Counted from the stretch's first letter, positions 50,543 to 60,441 are shown. The stretch is DNA of 64,000 nt from Enterobacter sp. 10-1 (GCA_002270295.1 NISF01000002.1:1-64000); one strand, 5' to 3'. Numbers and translations: made by a program. The notes: generated from the sequence alone by a model not told the origin.

Positions 50543-51301
50543 CTACCCCTTCACGCCGGTGGCCTGGATATAGCGCTGGGGCGAAACGCCCAGCTTTTTG
50601 CGAAACATGGCGATAAACGCGCTGGCGCTGGCGTAGCCCAGATCGTTTGCCAGGGTGCTCACCGCCACGCCGCGGGCCAGATTACACACCGCCTCCAGCA
50701 GGCGAATTTGCTGGCGCCATTCGGAAAAACTCAAATGCGTCTCTTCGCGAAACAGCCGCGCCAGGGTCCGCTCGCTGGCCCCTACCTTTTGCCCCCACCA
50801 GGCAAGGGTCGCCGCGTGATCCAGCTCGCGACAAAGCGTATCGCACACCTGACGCACCCGGCGGTCGCTGGGCAGCGTCACGTGGCACAGGGCGCAGGCA
50901 GGCAAACGCGCAAGCTCGTCGCTCAGCAGGGCGTAAACCAACGCCTGCCGCTCCGCCGTCAGCCCCTCTTCGAAGCCAGCGGCGATAAGCGCTTGCAGCA
51001 GCGGCGTAGCGGACAGGCCGCGGCAGCGGTCGCCGAACTGTCGGGACGCCGGAGGCGTTAAATAGAGATTTTGCGTTACCACGTGGTCAACCGCCTGCAG
51101 GCCGTGCGGCAGGCCGCCAGGCAGCCAGATGGCGCGCCCCGGCGACAGCAGCCAGATATGCTGCGGGGTAACAATTTTCGCCACCCCGCGCAGCGGGTAG
51201 ATCAGCTGCCCCTGTTCATGTTGATGAACCGGCTCTTCGCTGCCCGGGGTGTACTTCAGCTGGCGCAGCCCTTCAATCGCATGCTGGGTTGTCATCTTCA
51301 C
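50543..51301 (-). CDS. AraC-family regulator with N-terminal cupin
   Basis: The 252-residue protein has a cupin sensor domain (HQHEQGQLIYPLRGVAKIV, then PHGLQAVDH) and a C-terminal pair of helix-turn-helix motifs (VGASERTLARLFREETHLSF and LANDLGYASASAFIAMFRKK then LGVSPQRYI). It is divergent from the siderophore receptor gene and may activate it, or may regulate an unlinked pump as other short cupin AraC proteins do. The target is not shown by sequence. Confidence 0.88.
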   Translation of the reverse strand: MKMTTQHAIEGLRQLKYTPGSEEPVHQHEQGQLIYPLRGVAKIVTPQHIWLLSPGRAIWLPGGLPHGLQAVDHVVTQNLYLTPPASRQFGDRCRGLSATPLLQALIAAGFEEGLTAERQALVYALLSDELARLPACALCHVTLPSDRRVRQVCDTLCRELDHAATLAWWGQKVGASERTLARLFREETHLSFSEWRQQIRLLEAVCNLARGVAVSTLANDLGYASASAFIAMFRKKLGVSPQRYIQATGVKG

Positions 51302-51425
51302 CTGCCCTTTGTCTGATTCTCACCATTTGTGCTTACTGCTGCGTTTAGAGACAACTTTTGTCCGAATGGCGACATCCAGGTGACCAGTGGCGCCATTCTG
51401 CCACGGACGGTCTTCTCTTTTAAAG

Positions 51426-51444
51426 GTGAATAATTATCATTTCC
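51426..51444 (+). promoter_or_regulatory. Candidate Fur box before the siderophore receptor
   Basis: Thirteen of 19 positions match the Fur consensus (core ATAATTATCATT), 30 bases before the receptor start. Iron repression of this locus is therefore likely. Confidence 0.65.
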
Positions 51445-51473
51445 ATCCAATTCTAATAACAGTCGGAAATGCT

Positions 51474-53609
51474 ATGAGACAGATTGGCAAGCTTTTCAGG
51501 GATAAACCGTTGAAAGTACTGGCATGTACGATCATCGCAGGATACAGCGGACAGGCCTTCACTGCGGATAACGGGCAGGATAGCACAAAAGAACAGACGA
51601 TGGTGGTCACCGCCGCTCCCGACGTCCAGGGGCAGGATGACGAAAGCAATATCGTCCCCCATAGCGCGACGGCGGCCAGCAAATCCAGCCAGCTGATTAG
51701 CCGCACCGCGCAAAGTATTGCGGTCGTCACCCAGGCGCAAATTGAGGCCCAGGCGGCGAAAACGATCCCGGAAGCGCTGCGCTACGTCTCCGGCGTCTCG
51801 TCGGAAAGCTCCGGACCGGATACCCGTTTCGACACCATTATGGTGCGCGGATTTGAAGCCGATGAGTATCTCGACGGCCTGCGTCTGCCGCGCGAAGCCT
51901 GGTGGAGCCGGCCGGCGTGGGACCCGTTCCTGCTGTCGCGCATCGAAGTCGTCAAAGGCCCGGCCTCGGTGCTTTACGGCCAGGCTAACCCCGGCGGGAT
52001 CGTCAACATGGTCAGCAAGACCCCGCAGGCCGAACCCGGCGGCCAGGTGTACGTCACCGCCGGCAACAATAACCTGTTTGGTACCGGCTTCGACGCGACC
52101 GGGCCGCTGAATGATGATAAAACCCTGCTGGGCCGCGTCGCGGGCACCTTTTTCGATACCGAAACCCAGGTCGATCACACCCGCTATCAGCACTATGCCA
52201 TCGCCCCGTCGTTAACCTGGCAGCCGAGCGATCGCACCAGCCTGACGCTCCTGGCGCAGCTGCGCAAGGACCCGGACAGCGGTTTCTACAACCAGATGCC
52301 GGTCTCCGGCACGCTGACGCATAATCCGAACGGCCAAATATCCTCCAGCTTCTACGGCGGCCAGCCCGGCTTCGATAAATACGAGCGCAAGCAGGGCAGC
52401 ATCGGCTATCAGTTCCGCCACGACTTCAACGATACGGTCACCTTCCGCCAGAACCTGCGCTATATCAGCAGCACCGGCGACTACCTGATGGTCTATCCGT
52501 GGGGCGCGCACGCCGACGCGCCGCTGATTGACCGCTACTCGATGAACCTGAAAGAGACGATGGTCAACTTCGCGGTGGATAACCAGGCGGAGTTCCATCT
52601 GCAAACCGGCCCGCTGAAGCACACCCTGCTGGCCGGTATTGACCGCATGCACAGCTCGGTGCGCAGCCAGTCCGGCTACGGCGACGCCAGCCCGATCAAC
52701 TATCGCGATCCGGACTACAGCACCCCGGTGGAAAAGCCGCCTTTCGACAGCAGCACCCACTCGACGATGGATCAGACCGGCCTCTATTTGCAGGATCAGC
52801 TGGAGTGGAACAGCTGGATCATGAGCCTTGCCGGGCGCTACGACGCGGCGAAAACCAAAAGCACCAACCTGATCACCGACGCGCGCAGCGAGCGTAACGA
52901 CTACGCCACCACCGGCCGCGCCGGGCTGCTCTACCACTTCGATAACGGCCTCGCGCCCTACGTCAGCTACTCCACGTCGTTCGTGCCGAGCAGCAGCAGC
53001 GATTTCTACGGACGCGCCTTTAAGCCCACCGAAGGTAAGCAGTCGGAGATTGGCCTGAAGTACGATCCGGTCGGCCTCGACGCCCTGTTTATCCTCGCGC
53101 TGTTTAACCTGCGCGAAACCAACGTCGCTACGCCCGATCCCGATCACGCCAACTTCAGCGTGCAGACCGGCGAGATCCGCTCCCGGGGGATCGAGCTGGA
53201 CGGGAAAATCAACATCACCCCGGCCTGGTCGGTGCTGGCATCCTGGGCCTTAACCGATCCGCAGGTCACCAGCGCCAACGACGGCAGCGAAGGCAAGCAT
53301 CCGGTAGGGATTGCCCGCAACAGCGCCAAACTGTGGACGCAATATGCGCTCAGCGGCCCGCTGGACGGCTTCTCAATCGGCGGCGGCGTGCGCTACGTCG
53401 GCAGCAGCTACGCCACCACCGATAACAGCCTGAAGGTCCCGGCCGCCACGGTGTACGATGCGCGATTGGGCTATCAGTGGCGCGAGTGGGGCGTGGCGCT
53501 TAACGCCGCCAACCTGACCAACAAAACCTATCTCGCCTCCTGCCAGGATAACGGCTGCGAATATGCGATGAAGCGCCAGCTGGTAGCCACCGTGAACTAC
53601 AAGTGGTAA
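51474..53609 (+). CDS. TonB-dependent siderophore receptor (ferrichrome type)
   Basis: The 711-residue outer membrane receptor has a signal peptide (about 1-30), a TonB box-like segment (TMVVTA near 43), the plug domain (SIAVVTQAQIEAQAAKTIPE, DTIMVRGFEADEYLDGLRLP, VEVVKGPASVLYGQANPGG) and a 22-strand barrel ending in VATVNYKW with a terminal aromatic residue. The family is FhuA/FoxA-like, suggesting a hydroxamate siderophore. A Fur box precedes it. The next three genes are co-directional with tiny gaps or overlaps. Confidence 0.92.
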   Translation: MRQIGKLFRDKPLKVLACTIIAGYSGQAFTADNGQDSTKEQTMVVTAAPDVQGQDDESNIVPHSATAASKSSQLISRTAQSIAVVTQAQIEAQAAKTIPEALRYVSGVSSESSGPDTRFDTIMVRGFEADEYLDGLRLPREAWWSRPAWDPFLLSRIEVVKGPASVLYGQANPGGIVNMVSKTPQAEPGGQVYVTAGNNNLFGTGFDATGPLNDDKTLLGRVAGTFFDTETQVDHTRYQHYAIAPSLTWQPSDRTSLTLLAQLRKDPDSGFYNQMPVSGTLTHNPNGQISSSFYGGQPGFDKYERKQGSIGYQFRHDFNDTVTFRQNLRYISSTGDYLMVYPWGAHADAPLIDRYSMNLKETMVNFAVDNQAEFHLQTGPLKHTLLAGIDRMHSSVRSQSGYGDASPINYRDPDYSTPVEKPPFDSSTHSTMDQTGLYLQDQLEWNSWIMSLAGRYDAAKTKSTNLITDARSERNDYATTGRAGLLYHFDNGLAPYVSYSTSFVPSSSSDFYGRAFKPTEGKQSEIGLKYDPVGLDALFILALFNLRETNVATPDPDHANFSVQTGEIRSRGIELDGKINITPAWSVLASWALTDPQVTSANDGSEGKHPVGIARNSAKLWTQYALSGPLDGFSIGGGVRYVGSSYATTDNSLKVPAATVYDARLGYQWREWGVALNAANLTNKTYLASCQDNGCEYAMKRQLVATVNYKW

Positions 53610-53611
53610 CC

Positions 53612-54469
53612 ATGCTTTCACGACGCAGGTTGTTAACCGCCGCTCTGCTGGCCCCCGCGCTGTCGTGGGCCAGCGGTACGCCGGTGCCGCAACGGCTGGC
53701 GGTGCTGGACTGGGGGCTGGCGGAGACGATCCTCGCCCTCGGCGTGACGCCGGCCGGCGTTTCGGCGCCGGCGTGGTATCGCAAACTGATCCCTACCCCC
53801 GCCCTGCCGCAGACGGTGCAGGACCTGGGGCTGCTGTTTCAGCCGAACCTCGAAACCCTCTACGCGCTGCGTCCTGACCGCATTGTGGTCACTCCCCAGC
53901 ACGTCCTGCTCAAGCCAGCCCTCGAAAAGATAGCCCCGATCCTGACGCTTCCCGCCCACGGGCTGGGCGCGTTTATCGAATCCACGCGCCGGCTCGGCGC
54001 CACGCTGCAGCGCCAGGCGCAGGCGGAGAGCCTGCTCGCCCGCCTGCATCAGCAAATCGCCCGCGCCCGCGGCTACGCGCAAACCCTGCGCCAGCCGGTG
54101 ATATTCGCCGCCCCGGTCGATGCCCTGCACCTGCAGCTCTATACCAGCGGCAGCCTGCCGGGCGACGTGCTGGCGGCCTGCGGCATGCGCAACGGCTGGC
54201 CCGGCGGCGGCGGGGCGGAGGGGAACGTGCTGATGGAGCTAACCCGCATCGCCACCCTCGACGCGCGGCTGATCCTGCTGGTGGCCGAAGATCGGCGCGA
54301 CGCGGTGGCCCGCTGGCGGCAAAGCTCGCTCTGGCTGCGCCTGCCGCTGACCTCACGTTACCCGATCGGGCTGATCGAGCAGCCCATCAGCGACGCCGGG
54401 GCGCTGATCACCGCCGGGCGTTTTGCCGATATTTTCAGCCAGCTGATGGCGGGGTGGCGCGATGCCTGA
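53612..54469 (+). CDS. Iron-siderophore ABC transporter substrate-binding protein (FhuD-like)
   Basis: The 285-residue protein starts MLSRRRLLTAALLAPALSWA, a signal with twin Arg typical of FhuD. The helical-backbone binding fold follows: RLAVLDWGLAETILALGVTP, DLGLLFQPNLETLYALRPDRIV and a late GRFADIFSQL. It would carry a ferric hydroxamate to the permease. It begins 2 bases after the receptor stop and overlaps fhuB by 8 bases. Confidence 0.9.
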   Translation: MLSRRRLLTAALLAPALSWASGTPVPQRLAVLDWGLAETILALGVTPAGVSAPAWYRKLIPTPALPQTVQDLGLLFQPNLETLYALRPDRIVVTPQHVLLKPALEKIAPILTLPAHGLGAFIESTRRLGATLQRQAQAESLLARLHQQIARARGYAQTLRQPVIFAAPVDALHLQLYTSGSLPGDVLAACGMRNGWPGGGGAEGNVLMELTRIATLDARLILLVAEDRRDAVARWRQSSLWLRLPLTSRYPIGLIEQPISDAGALITAGRFADIFSQLMAGWRDA

Positions 54470-56447
54470 ATCCTTTTCCCGCCGCCTGTCGTGGGGCGTT
54501 ATCGCCATCCTGTGGCTGATTTCCCTGCTGCTGGCGGTCAGCGACGTACTGCATCAGGGCGGATTTCATGCGCTGTTCAGCGCGCAAAACGCGCAGCCGA
54601 CGGCGATTATCCTGCACGGCATGTGGCTCCCGCGTCAGGGAATGGCCATCGTCAGCGGCGCAACGCTCGGGCTGTGCGGCTGGCTGATGCAGCGCGCGCT
54701 GCGCAATCCGCTGGCGGAGCCGATGACCCTCGGCCTGACCTCGGGAGCGACCCTGGCGATGGGGCTGGCGTCGCTGTGGCTGCCGACGCTAACGGGCGGG
54801 CCGCGGATGGCGGTGATTATCGGCGGCGAGCTGGCGGCGCTGCTGCTGGTGCTGCTGCTGAGCTGGCGCCAGCGCCTCTCCCCGCTGGTGATGATTCAGG
54901 CCGGCATGATGATCAACCTGTGGTGCGGCGCGCTGACGATGCTGATCGCTATCGTCAACGACCGCTTTCTGCTGACCGTCCTGATGTGGGGCGGCGGCTC
55001 TCTGGCGCAGGAAGATGGTCATCTGCTGCTGACGCTGCTGCCGTGGCTGGCGCTGTGCATGCTCCTGCTGGCCCTGCTGTTCCGCCCGCTGGAGCTGCTG
55101 CAGCTGCCGGAAACGATGGTCAGCGGCCTCGGCGCCTCGCCGCTGCGCATTCGCGGCGCCGCGGTCGCGCTGGCGCTGGCGATGAGCGCGCTGATTATCA
55201 ATGCCGTCGGGGTGATTGGCTTTCTCGGCCTCGCCGCGCCGCACCTTGCGCGCTTTGGCGGCGCCCGCACGTCGCGCCAGCTGATGCTGCATAGCGCGCT
55301 GACCGGCGCCGGCCTGCTGTGGTTTACCGACCTCTGCGTGTCAAAGGTTTCTCTGTTCAACGGCCAGCTGCTGCCGGTGGGGATGCTGACCGCGCTAACC
55401 GGCGGGCCGCTGCTGATCCTGCTGGCGCGCCACGCCCGCCAGCACGGGATTGATACCTCCCCGCCGCCGCTGGTTTCGGCGCGCTCCGCCGGCCGCTGGG
55501 TGCCGTGGGCGGCGGCTCTGACGCTGGCGGCGGCAATAGTGATTTCGCTGTTCCTCGGCCACGGGCTAAGCCACTGGCACTGGGCAACCCGCGGCGAACT
55601 GGCGCAGCTGCTGCCGCTGCGGATACCTCGGCTGCTGGCGGCCATCAGCGCCGGCGCCCTGCTGGCCGCAGCGGGCGTCCTGATGCAGCGGGTCAGCGGC
55701 AACCCGCTGGCCAGCCCGGAAGTGCTGGGCATCGGCGGCGGCGCGGCGATGGGAGTAACGGTCTATATTCTGCTGTTCCCCGCTCAGGGAAGCGGTTTTC
55801 TGCTGCTCAGCAGCCTGGCCGGGGCGCTCATCAGCCTGCTGCTGACGATGTGGAATAGCCGCCGCAGCGCCTTTAATCCGCAGCGGGTATTGCTCAACGG
55901 CCTGGCGCTGAACGCCCTTTGTCAGGCGGCGGTGAGCATCGTGATGCTCAACAACCTTGCCGCCAGCTCGATACTGCTGCCGCTGATGACCGGCAGCACC
56001 TACTACATCAGCGCCCCGCTGGCTCAGGTTTTATTTATCGCCACCCTGATCCTGCTGGCTCTGACGCCGCTGTTTCGCCGCTGGCTGGTACTGCTACCGC
56101 TGGGCAGCGTCGCCGGCTCGCTGGGCGTTTCCCTGCCCCGTGCCCGCCTGGGCGTGCTGGCGCTGGCGGCGGTCATGACCGGGCTGGCGACCCTGCTGGT
56201 GGGCCCGGTGTCGTTTATTGGCCTGCTGGGGCCGCATCTGGCGCGCCGGCTCGGGGTCAAGGGGCCGCTGGCTCAGCTGTACGCCGCGGCGCTGCTGTCG
56301 GCGGGCATTATGACGGTCGCCGACTGGCTAGGGCGCAATGCGCTCTATCCGCGCCAGCTGCCGGTTGGGCTGGTGGCATCGCTTATCGGCGTTCCGCTGC
56401 TGGTCTGGCCGCTGATCCGCTCCAGGGCCCATCGTCAATCCGCATAA
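54462..56447 (+). CDS. fhuB: Ferric-hydroxamate ABC permease FhuB-like (two fused halves)
   Basis: The 661-residue protein contains two tandem BtuCD-type permease halves (about 1-325 and 335-661), as in FhuB. The half-repeats share GLCGWLMQRALRNPLAEPMT and AAAGVLMQRVSGNPLASPEV, and the loops VIGFLGLAAPHLAR and FIGLLGPHLAR that contact the ATPase. It imports the ferric siderophore through the inner membrane. It needs an FhuC-type ATPase, but none follows; the ATPase gene downstream is of an exporter family. Confidence 0.93.
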   Translation: MPESFSRRLSWGVIAILWLISLLLAVSDVLHQGGFHALFSAQNAQPTAIILHGMWLPRQGMAIVSGATLGLCGWLMQRALRNPLAEPMTLGLTSGATLAMGLASLWLPTLTGGPRMAVIIGGELAALLLVLLLSWRQRLSPLVMIQAGMMINLWCGALTMLIAIVNDRFLLTVLMWGGGSLAQEDGHLLLTLLPWLALCMLLLALLFRPLELLQLPETMVSGLGASPLRIRGAAVALALAMSALIINAVGVIGFLGLAAPHLARFGGARTSRQLMLHSALTGAGLLWFTDLCVSKVSLFNGQLLPVGMLTALTGGPLLILLARHARQHGIDTSPPPLVSARSAGRWVPWAAALTLAAAIVISLFLGHGLSHWHWATRGELAQLLPLRIPRLLAAISAGALLAAAGVLMQRVSGNPLASPEVLGIGGGAAMGVTVYILLFPAQGSGFLLLSSLAGALISLLLTMWNSRRSAFNPQRVLLNGLALNALCQAAVSIVMLNNLAASSILLPLMTGSTYYISAPLAQVLFIATLILLALTPLFRRWLVLLPLGSVAGSLGVSLPRARLGVLALAAVMTGLATLLVGPVSFIGLLGPHLARRLGVKGPLAQLYAAALLSAGIMTVADWLGRNALYPRQLPVGLVASLIGVPLLVWPLIRSRAHRQSA

Positions 56448-56478
56448 CGCGTTGTGAGCAATGAATAAGGAATTTCGC

Positions 56479-58071
56479 ATGTCGGTGTTGTTGATTTTAT
56501 TTCGAATGGTCGGCGGCTGGCTGCTGCTGGCGGTGGTCGCCGGGCTGATTAGCGGTTTTAGCAACGCCTCGCTGCTGGCCATGATTAACCACAGCCTGAC
56601 GCTGCCGCAGACCGAGCGCTGGCTCGGGCCCGGCGTCCAGTTTGCGCTGCTGGCGCTGCTGATGCTGGCAGCCCGCGTGATCTCGCAGACTACCTTTATG
56701 TATCTCGGCCAGAAGGTGAAAGCCCGCCTGCGCGGCGAGCTGACCCGGCAGGTCAGCGAAACCCGCTGGCTGCAGCTGGAGAAGTCCGGGATGAGCAAAA
56801 CGATATCGGTGCTCACCCAGGACCTCGACACCCTGGTGGTGTTTTTCGTCAGCCTGCCCAACCTGTTCATCTACGGCGCGGTGATCGCCGGCTGCCTGGT
56901 TTATCTCGCCACCCTCTCCGCCAGCGTCCTCGGGCTGGCGCTGGCGGCAATCGCCCTCGGCAGCCTCGGCTATCGCGCCGCGCACGGTCGGGCGATGGGG
57001 CTGCTGCGCCAGTCGCGGCAGCGGGAAGATACCCTGATTCAGCAGTGCAAAAAGCTGTTCGACGGCGGACGCGAATATCGGCTTAACGCCGACCGTCGCC
57101 GTCGGTTTGTCTCCGGCGAGCTGGCCGATAATATCGAGGCCGTGCGCCGGCAGCGTACCCGCGGCTACGTGCTGTACGGACTCGCCACCAGCTGGGGCAG
57201 CATTTTGTTCTTTGCCTTTATCGGCCTGGTGCTGTTCGGCCTGCGCGATCTGCTGCTGCTGGAGCCGGCGACCATCACCGGCTACGTCATGATATTTCTG
57301 TATATGATTGTGCCGGTGGAGGGTGTGCTGTCGTCGCTGCCGACCCTCGCCAGCGCCAGGGTCGCGCTGCAGCGGGTGCAGCAGCTGCGCGACGATCTGC
57401 CGCCGGAGCAGCCGCAGCGCCCCTTGCCTGTTGAACCCTTTCGCTCCCTGGCGCTGGAAGAGATCCGCTATCGGTACCAGGGCGAAGATGGGGAGCGCTT
57501 CACCCTCGGCCCGCTCGATATGCGCTTCTCCCCGGGCGAGCTGGTGTTTATCGTCGGCGGCAACGGCAGCGGTAAAACCACCCTCGCTAACCTGCTGGTG
57601 GGACTCTATCCGCCGGATAGCGGCGCGATTGTGCTTAACGGCCGCGCCGTCGCCGGCGACCAGCAGGAGGGCTATCGCCAGCTATTCTCGGCGGTATTTA
57701 ACGACTTTTTCCTTTTCGACGACGTGGCGTTTGTCCACGAGCGCACGGCGGAGCAGGTTAACCATCTGCTGCAGTTCCTGAAGCTGCAGCACAAGGTCCG
57801 TTTTACCGAGGGACGGTTCTCAACCACCGCCCTGTCGCAGGGACAGCGCAAGCGGCTGGCGCTGCTGCAGGCGTGGCTTGAGGAGCGCCCGCTGTACCTG
57901 TTCGACGAGTGGGCGGCCGATCAGGACCCGGAGTTTAAGGCGGTGTTTTATCTTGAGCTCCTGCCGATGCTGAAGGCCGAGGGCAAAACCATCGTCGCCA
58001 TCACCCACGACGATCGCTACTTCCACCTCGCGGACCGCATTATCAAGCTGGAGTCGGGGCGGATCGTATAG
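56479..58071 (+). CDS. Cyclic-peptide exporter-type ABC protein (YojI/PvdE/SyrD family)
   Basis: This protein of about 530 residues has an N-terminal six-helix exporter domain (about 1-310) fused to an ATPase. Walker A is GGNGSGKT near 360, the signature LSQGQRKRLALLQA and Walker B LYLFDEWAADQDP. The DEWAADQDP form is typical of the YojI/PvdE/SyrD family, which exports peptides or siderophore precursors. AAGGAA favours the ATG at 56479; one lies 18 bases earlier. It takes the position where an import ATPase would be expected in a fhu operon. Confidence 0.88.
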   Translation: MSVLLILFRMVGGWLLLAVVAGLISGFSNASLLAMINHSLTLPQTERWLGPGVQFALLALLMLAARVISQTTFMYLGQKVKARLRGELTRQVSETRWLQLEKSGMSKTISVLTQDLDTLVVFFVSLPNLFIYGAVIAGCLVYLATLSASVLGLALAAIALGSLGYRAAHGRAMGLLRQSRQREDTLIQQCKKLFDGGREYRLNADRRRRFVSGELADNIEAVRRQRTRGYVLYGLATSWGSILFFAFIGLVLFGLRDLLLLEPATITGYVMIFLYMIVPVEGVLSSLPTLASARVALQRVQQLRDDLPPEQPQRPLPVEPFRSLALEEIRYRYQGEDGERFTLGPLDMRFSPGELVFIVGGNGSGKTTLANLLVGLYPPDSGAIVLNGRAVAGDQQEGYRQLFSAVFNDFFLFDDVAFVHERTAEQVNHLLQFLKLQHKVRFTEGRFSTTALSQGQRKRLALLQAWLEERPLYLFDEWAADQDPEFKAVFYLELLPMLKAEGKTIVAITHDDRYFHLADRIIKLESGRIV

Positions 58072-58076
58072 GTGCC

Positions 58077-59270
58077 TCAGGGTTGGCGCTTAGCACGCGC
58101 GCCGATAAGCAGCGCCGCCAGCGCCGCCATCACCGGAACCAGCGAGCCCCAAAGTACGGCGTTCCAGCCGAAGAGATTCATCAGCGCGCCGGAGGCGAAG
58201 GCCCCCACCATCATCACGCCGAAGACGATAAAGTCGTTCAGCGACTGCACCTGGGTTTTCTCTTCCGGACGATGGAAATCCATAATCTGCGTCGAGGCGC
58301 CGGTGAAACCGAAGTTCCAGCCGATGCCCAGCAGAATGAGCGATATCCAGTAGTGCATCACCTCGGTCCCGGCCAGCCCAACCAGTACCGACAGCGCGAG
58401 AAGAGCCAGCCCCGCCTCATTAATTCGCCCGGCGCCAAAGCGGGCGATCAGCCTGCCGGTAAAAAAGCCGGGGCCGTACATCGCCACCACGTGCCACTGA
58501 ATGCCGAGGTTCGACGCCTGCTGTGAAATCCCGTGCAGGTGCATGGAGAGCGGCGCGGCGGTCATCAGGAAGTTCATCACCATGTAGGCCACCGCCCCGC
58601 TGAATACCGTGCGGGCGAAACCCGGCTGGCGCACGATCTCCCCGAGCGGGCGGCCGCCGCTCCGCGCCTGGGCCACCGGCTCTGCGGACTTGACCCCCAG
58701 CAGCACCAGCGCTGAAACCGCCGCCACCGCGCCCTGGGCAATAAAGGTCATGGCGAAGGTATGCGCCGGCCACAGGTCCATCGTGCCGGTCACCAGCATC
58801 GGGCCGATCACCCCGGCGGCCACGCCGCCGCCCATTACCAGCGACAGCGCCCGGGCGCGGCGCTCAACGCCGACGCCGTCCGTGGCGGCAAAACGAAACG
58901 AGACCGCCACCGCCGCGTAGGCTCCGCCCAAAAATGCCGCCACGCAGAAGAGCCAGAATGCGCCGAGCACCACCGCCAGAGCGGCCAGCAGGCCGGTCAG
59001 GACCCCGGCGCCGGTTCCCAGCATAAAGACCGCCTGGCGCCCGCGCTTTCTGGCAAGAAAGCCAAAGGGTAAAATGCAGGCCGCCATCCCGAGGACAAAA
59101 ATGGCGATCGGCAGCGTGGCAAGGGTGCTATCGGGGGCAATGGCGTTGCCGACAATCGCCCCGGTGGCGTAAAAGACCACCGAGTTGGCCCCCGCCAGCG
59201 CCTGAGCCGTAGCCAGACGGATAATATTGTTGTTTTGCTGCCTGACGGGCAGGGTTATCTCAGCGTTCAT
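58077..59270 (-). CDS. MFS transporter
   Basis: The 397-residue carrier has 12 predicted membrane helices and the loop-2 motif GFLARKRGRQAV. Members resembling it are annotated as drug-proton or unknown MFS carriers. It is convergent with the siderophore operon, ending 5 bases from it, without a visible long terminator. It could be a siderophore-fragment or drug exporter, but no feature decides this. Confidence 0.85.
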   Translation of the reverse strand: MNAEITLPVRQQNNNIIRLATAQALAGANSVVFYATGAIVGNAIAPDSTLATLPIAIFVLGMAACILPFGFLARKRGRQAVFMLGTGAGVLTGLLAALAVVLGAFWLFCVAAFLGGAYAAVAVSFRFAATDGVGVERRARALSLVMGGGVAAGVIGPMLVTGTMDLWPAHTFAMTFIAQGAVAAVSALVLLGVKSAEPVAQARSGGRPLGEIVRQPGFARTVFSGAVAYMVMNFLMTAAPLSMHLHGISQQASNLGIQWHVVAMYGPGFFTGRLIARFGAGRINEAGLALLALSVLVGLAGTEVMHYWISLILLGIGWNFGFTGASTQIMDFHRPEEKTQVQSLNDFIVFGVMMVGAFASGALMNLFGWNAVLWGSLVPVMAALAALLIGARAKRQP

Positions 59271-59363
59271 AAATTTTCGTTATCCGGTTTCGATGCGGCC
59301 GCAGCACGCCTGCGCGGCGGGTAAAACAGTCACTTTACCCGGCAACGAGACAATCGCCAGCGC

Positions 59364-60125
59364 CTATTCGTGAATTTTCCACTTCTGCTTGAGCACATTT
59401 TTATCCTGGCTATCCAGCCAGCGGTTGACCTTCTCCAGCAGCGGCTGATTATCCTTTTTCATCATGTACACCTTAAAACTGGCGGTTCCCGGGAAGGGCC
59501 GTTCGTTGGCGACGCAAAAGACGCCGGGCTCTTTATTCTGGTAATAGATGCCCTCAATCAGGTCGGTCACCATCATATCGGCGGTTTTCTGCCGCAGCGC
59601 TTCCAGGTTATCAACGTTGTTTTTCACCCGGATAATCTGCGCATGTTTAATATGCGCATCAACATAGCTTTGATTGGTACCGCCGGGGTTCACAATCACC
59701 TTCACGTTCGGCCGATCGATTTTTTCGAGGCTCCCCAGCGCCGGCGCGGCCATGCAGCTGGCGAGGGCAATTTTGCCGTTGGCGACCACCGGATGGCTGA
59801 GGGCGAAATCTTTGGCCCGCTCCGGCGTTTCGGTGACGCCACCCATGGCGATATCAAACTTATCGGCCTGCAGATCGCCCGACAGAGTCGGCCAGCTGGT
59901 CTGCACGAACGTCACCTTAAGGCCCAGCTTCTCGCCAAGATCTTTTGCCATATCAACGTCATAACCGAGCAGCTCGCCGACGCCATTATGAAACGCCAGC
60001 GGGGCGTAATCTCCCGGCACGCCGACCTTCAGCTCGCCGCTTTGCTGAATTGTTTGCATATCACGTGCCAGGCTGCTGCAGGCAATGCTCGCCAGCGCCA
60101 GGGCAATACAAACCTTAATCTTCAT
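59364..60125 (-). CDS. Periplasmic cyclohexadienyl-dehydratase-like binding protein
   Basis: The 253-residue protein has a signal peptide (cleavage near SLARDM, residue 20) and the solute-binding family 3 fold. TSWPTLSGDLQADKFDIAMG, VIVNPGGTNQ and DMMVTDLIEG match the PheC-type cyclohexadienyl dehydratase subgroup, which converts arogenate or prephenate in the periplasm. No permease or ATPase is adjacent, consistent with an enzyme or an orphan binding protein. AAGGATG precedes the ATG. Confidence 0.8.
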   Translation of the reverse strand: MKIKVCIALALASIACSSLARDMQTIQQSGELKVGVPGDYAPLAFHNGVGELLGYDVDMAKDLGEKLGLKVTFVQTSWPTLSGDLQADKFDIAMGGVTETPERAKDFALSHPVVANGKIALASCMAAPALGSLEKIDRPNVKVIVNPGGTNQSYVDAHIKHAQIIRVKNNVDNLEALRQKTADMMVTDLIEGIYYQNKEPGVFCVANERPFPGTASFKVYMMKKDNQPLLEKVNRWLDSQDKNVLKQKWKIHE

Positions 60126-60441
60126 ACAATCATCCTTATTAATTAGTCAGTTATGTTAATTCTTCACGCCTGATGTCCGCCGGTTTTCTTTTTTCGTTAA
60201 CGGGCATTAATGATAATTTTGTTAACCATATGTTTTCTTTTTGTGATGCACAACCAGGAAATGTTGCACCTTCTTTGTGCATATTTTGGCGAAAATCTAC
60301 GCTCATAGTTCGCCTGCCTCCACTCTTTTCCCCGTAATACCGCAAACGACGGTGTTCCGTAATAGATGGCATGCATCGTGCTTTGTTAGCTGAGTAACAG
60401 CGGAATGGTTTATGAGAGCCAAATATCACCGGGGGGTAAGG
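60126..60441. other. Divergent intergenic region
   Basis: This 316-base AT-richer spacer separates the PheC-like gene from the RpiR regulator gene and should contain both promoters. No gene, tRNA or strong hairpin is evident. Confidence 0.4.
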
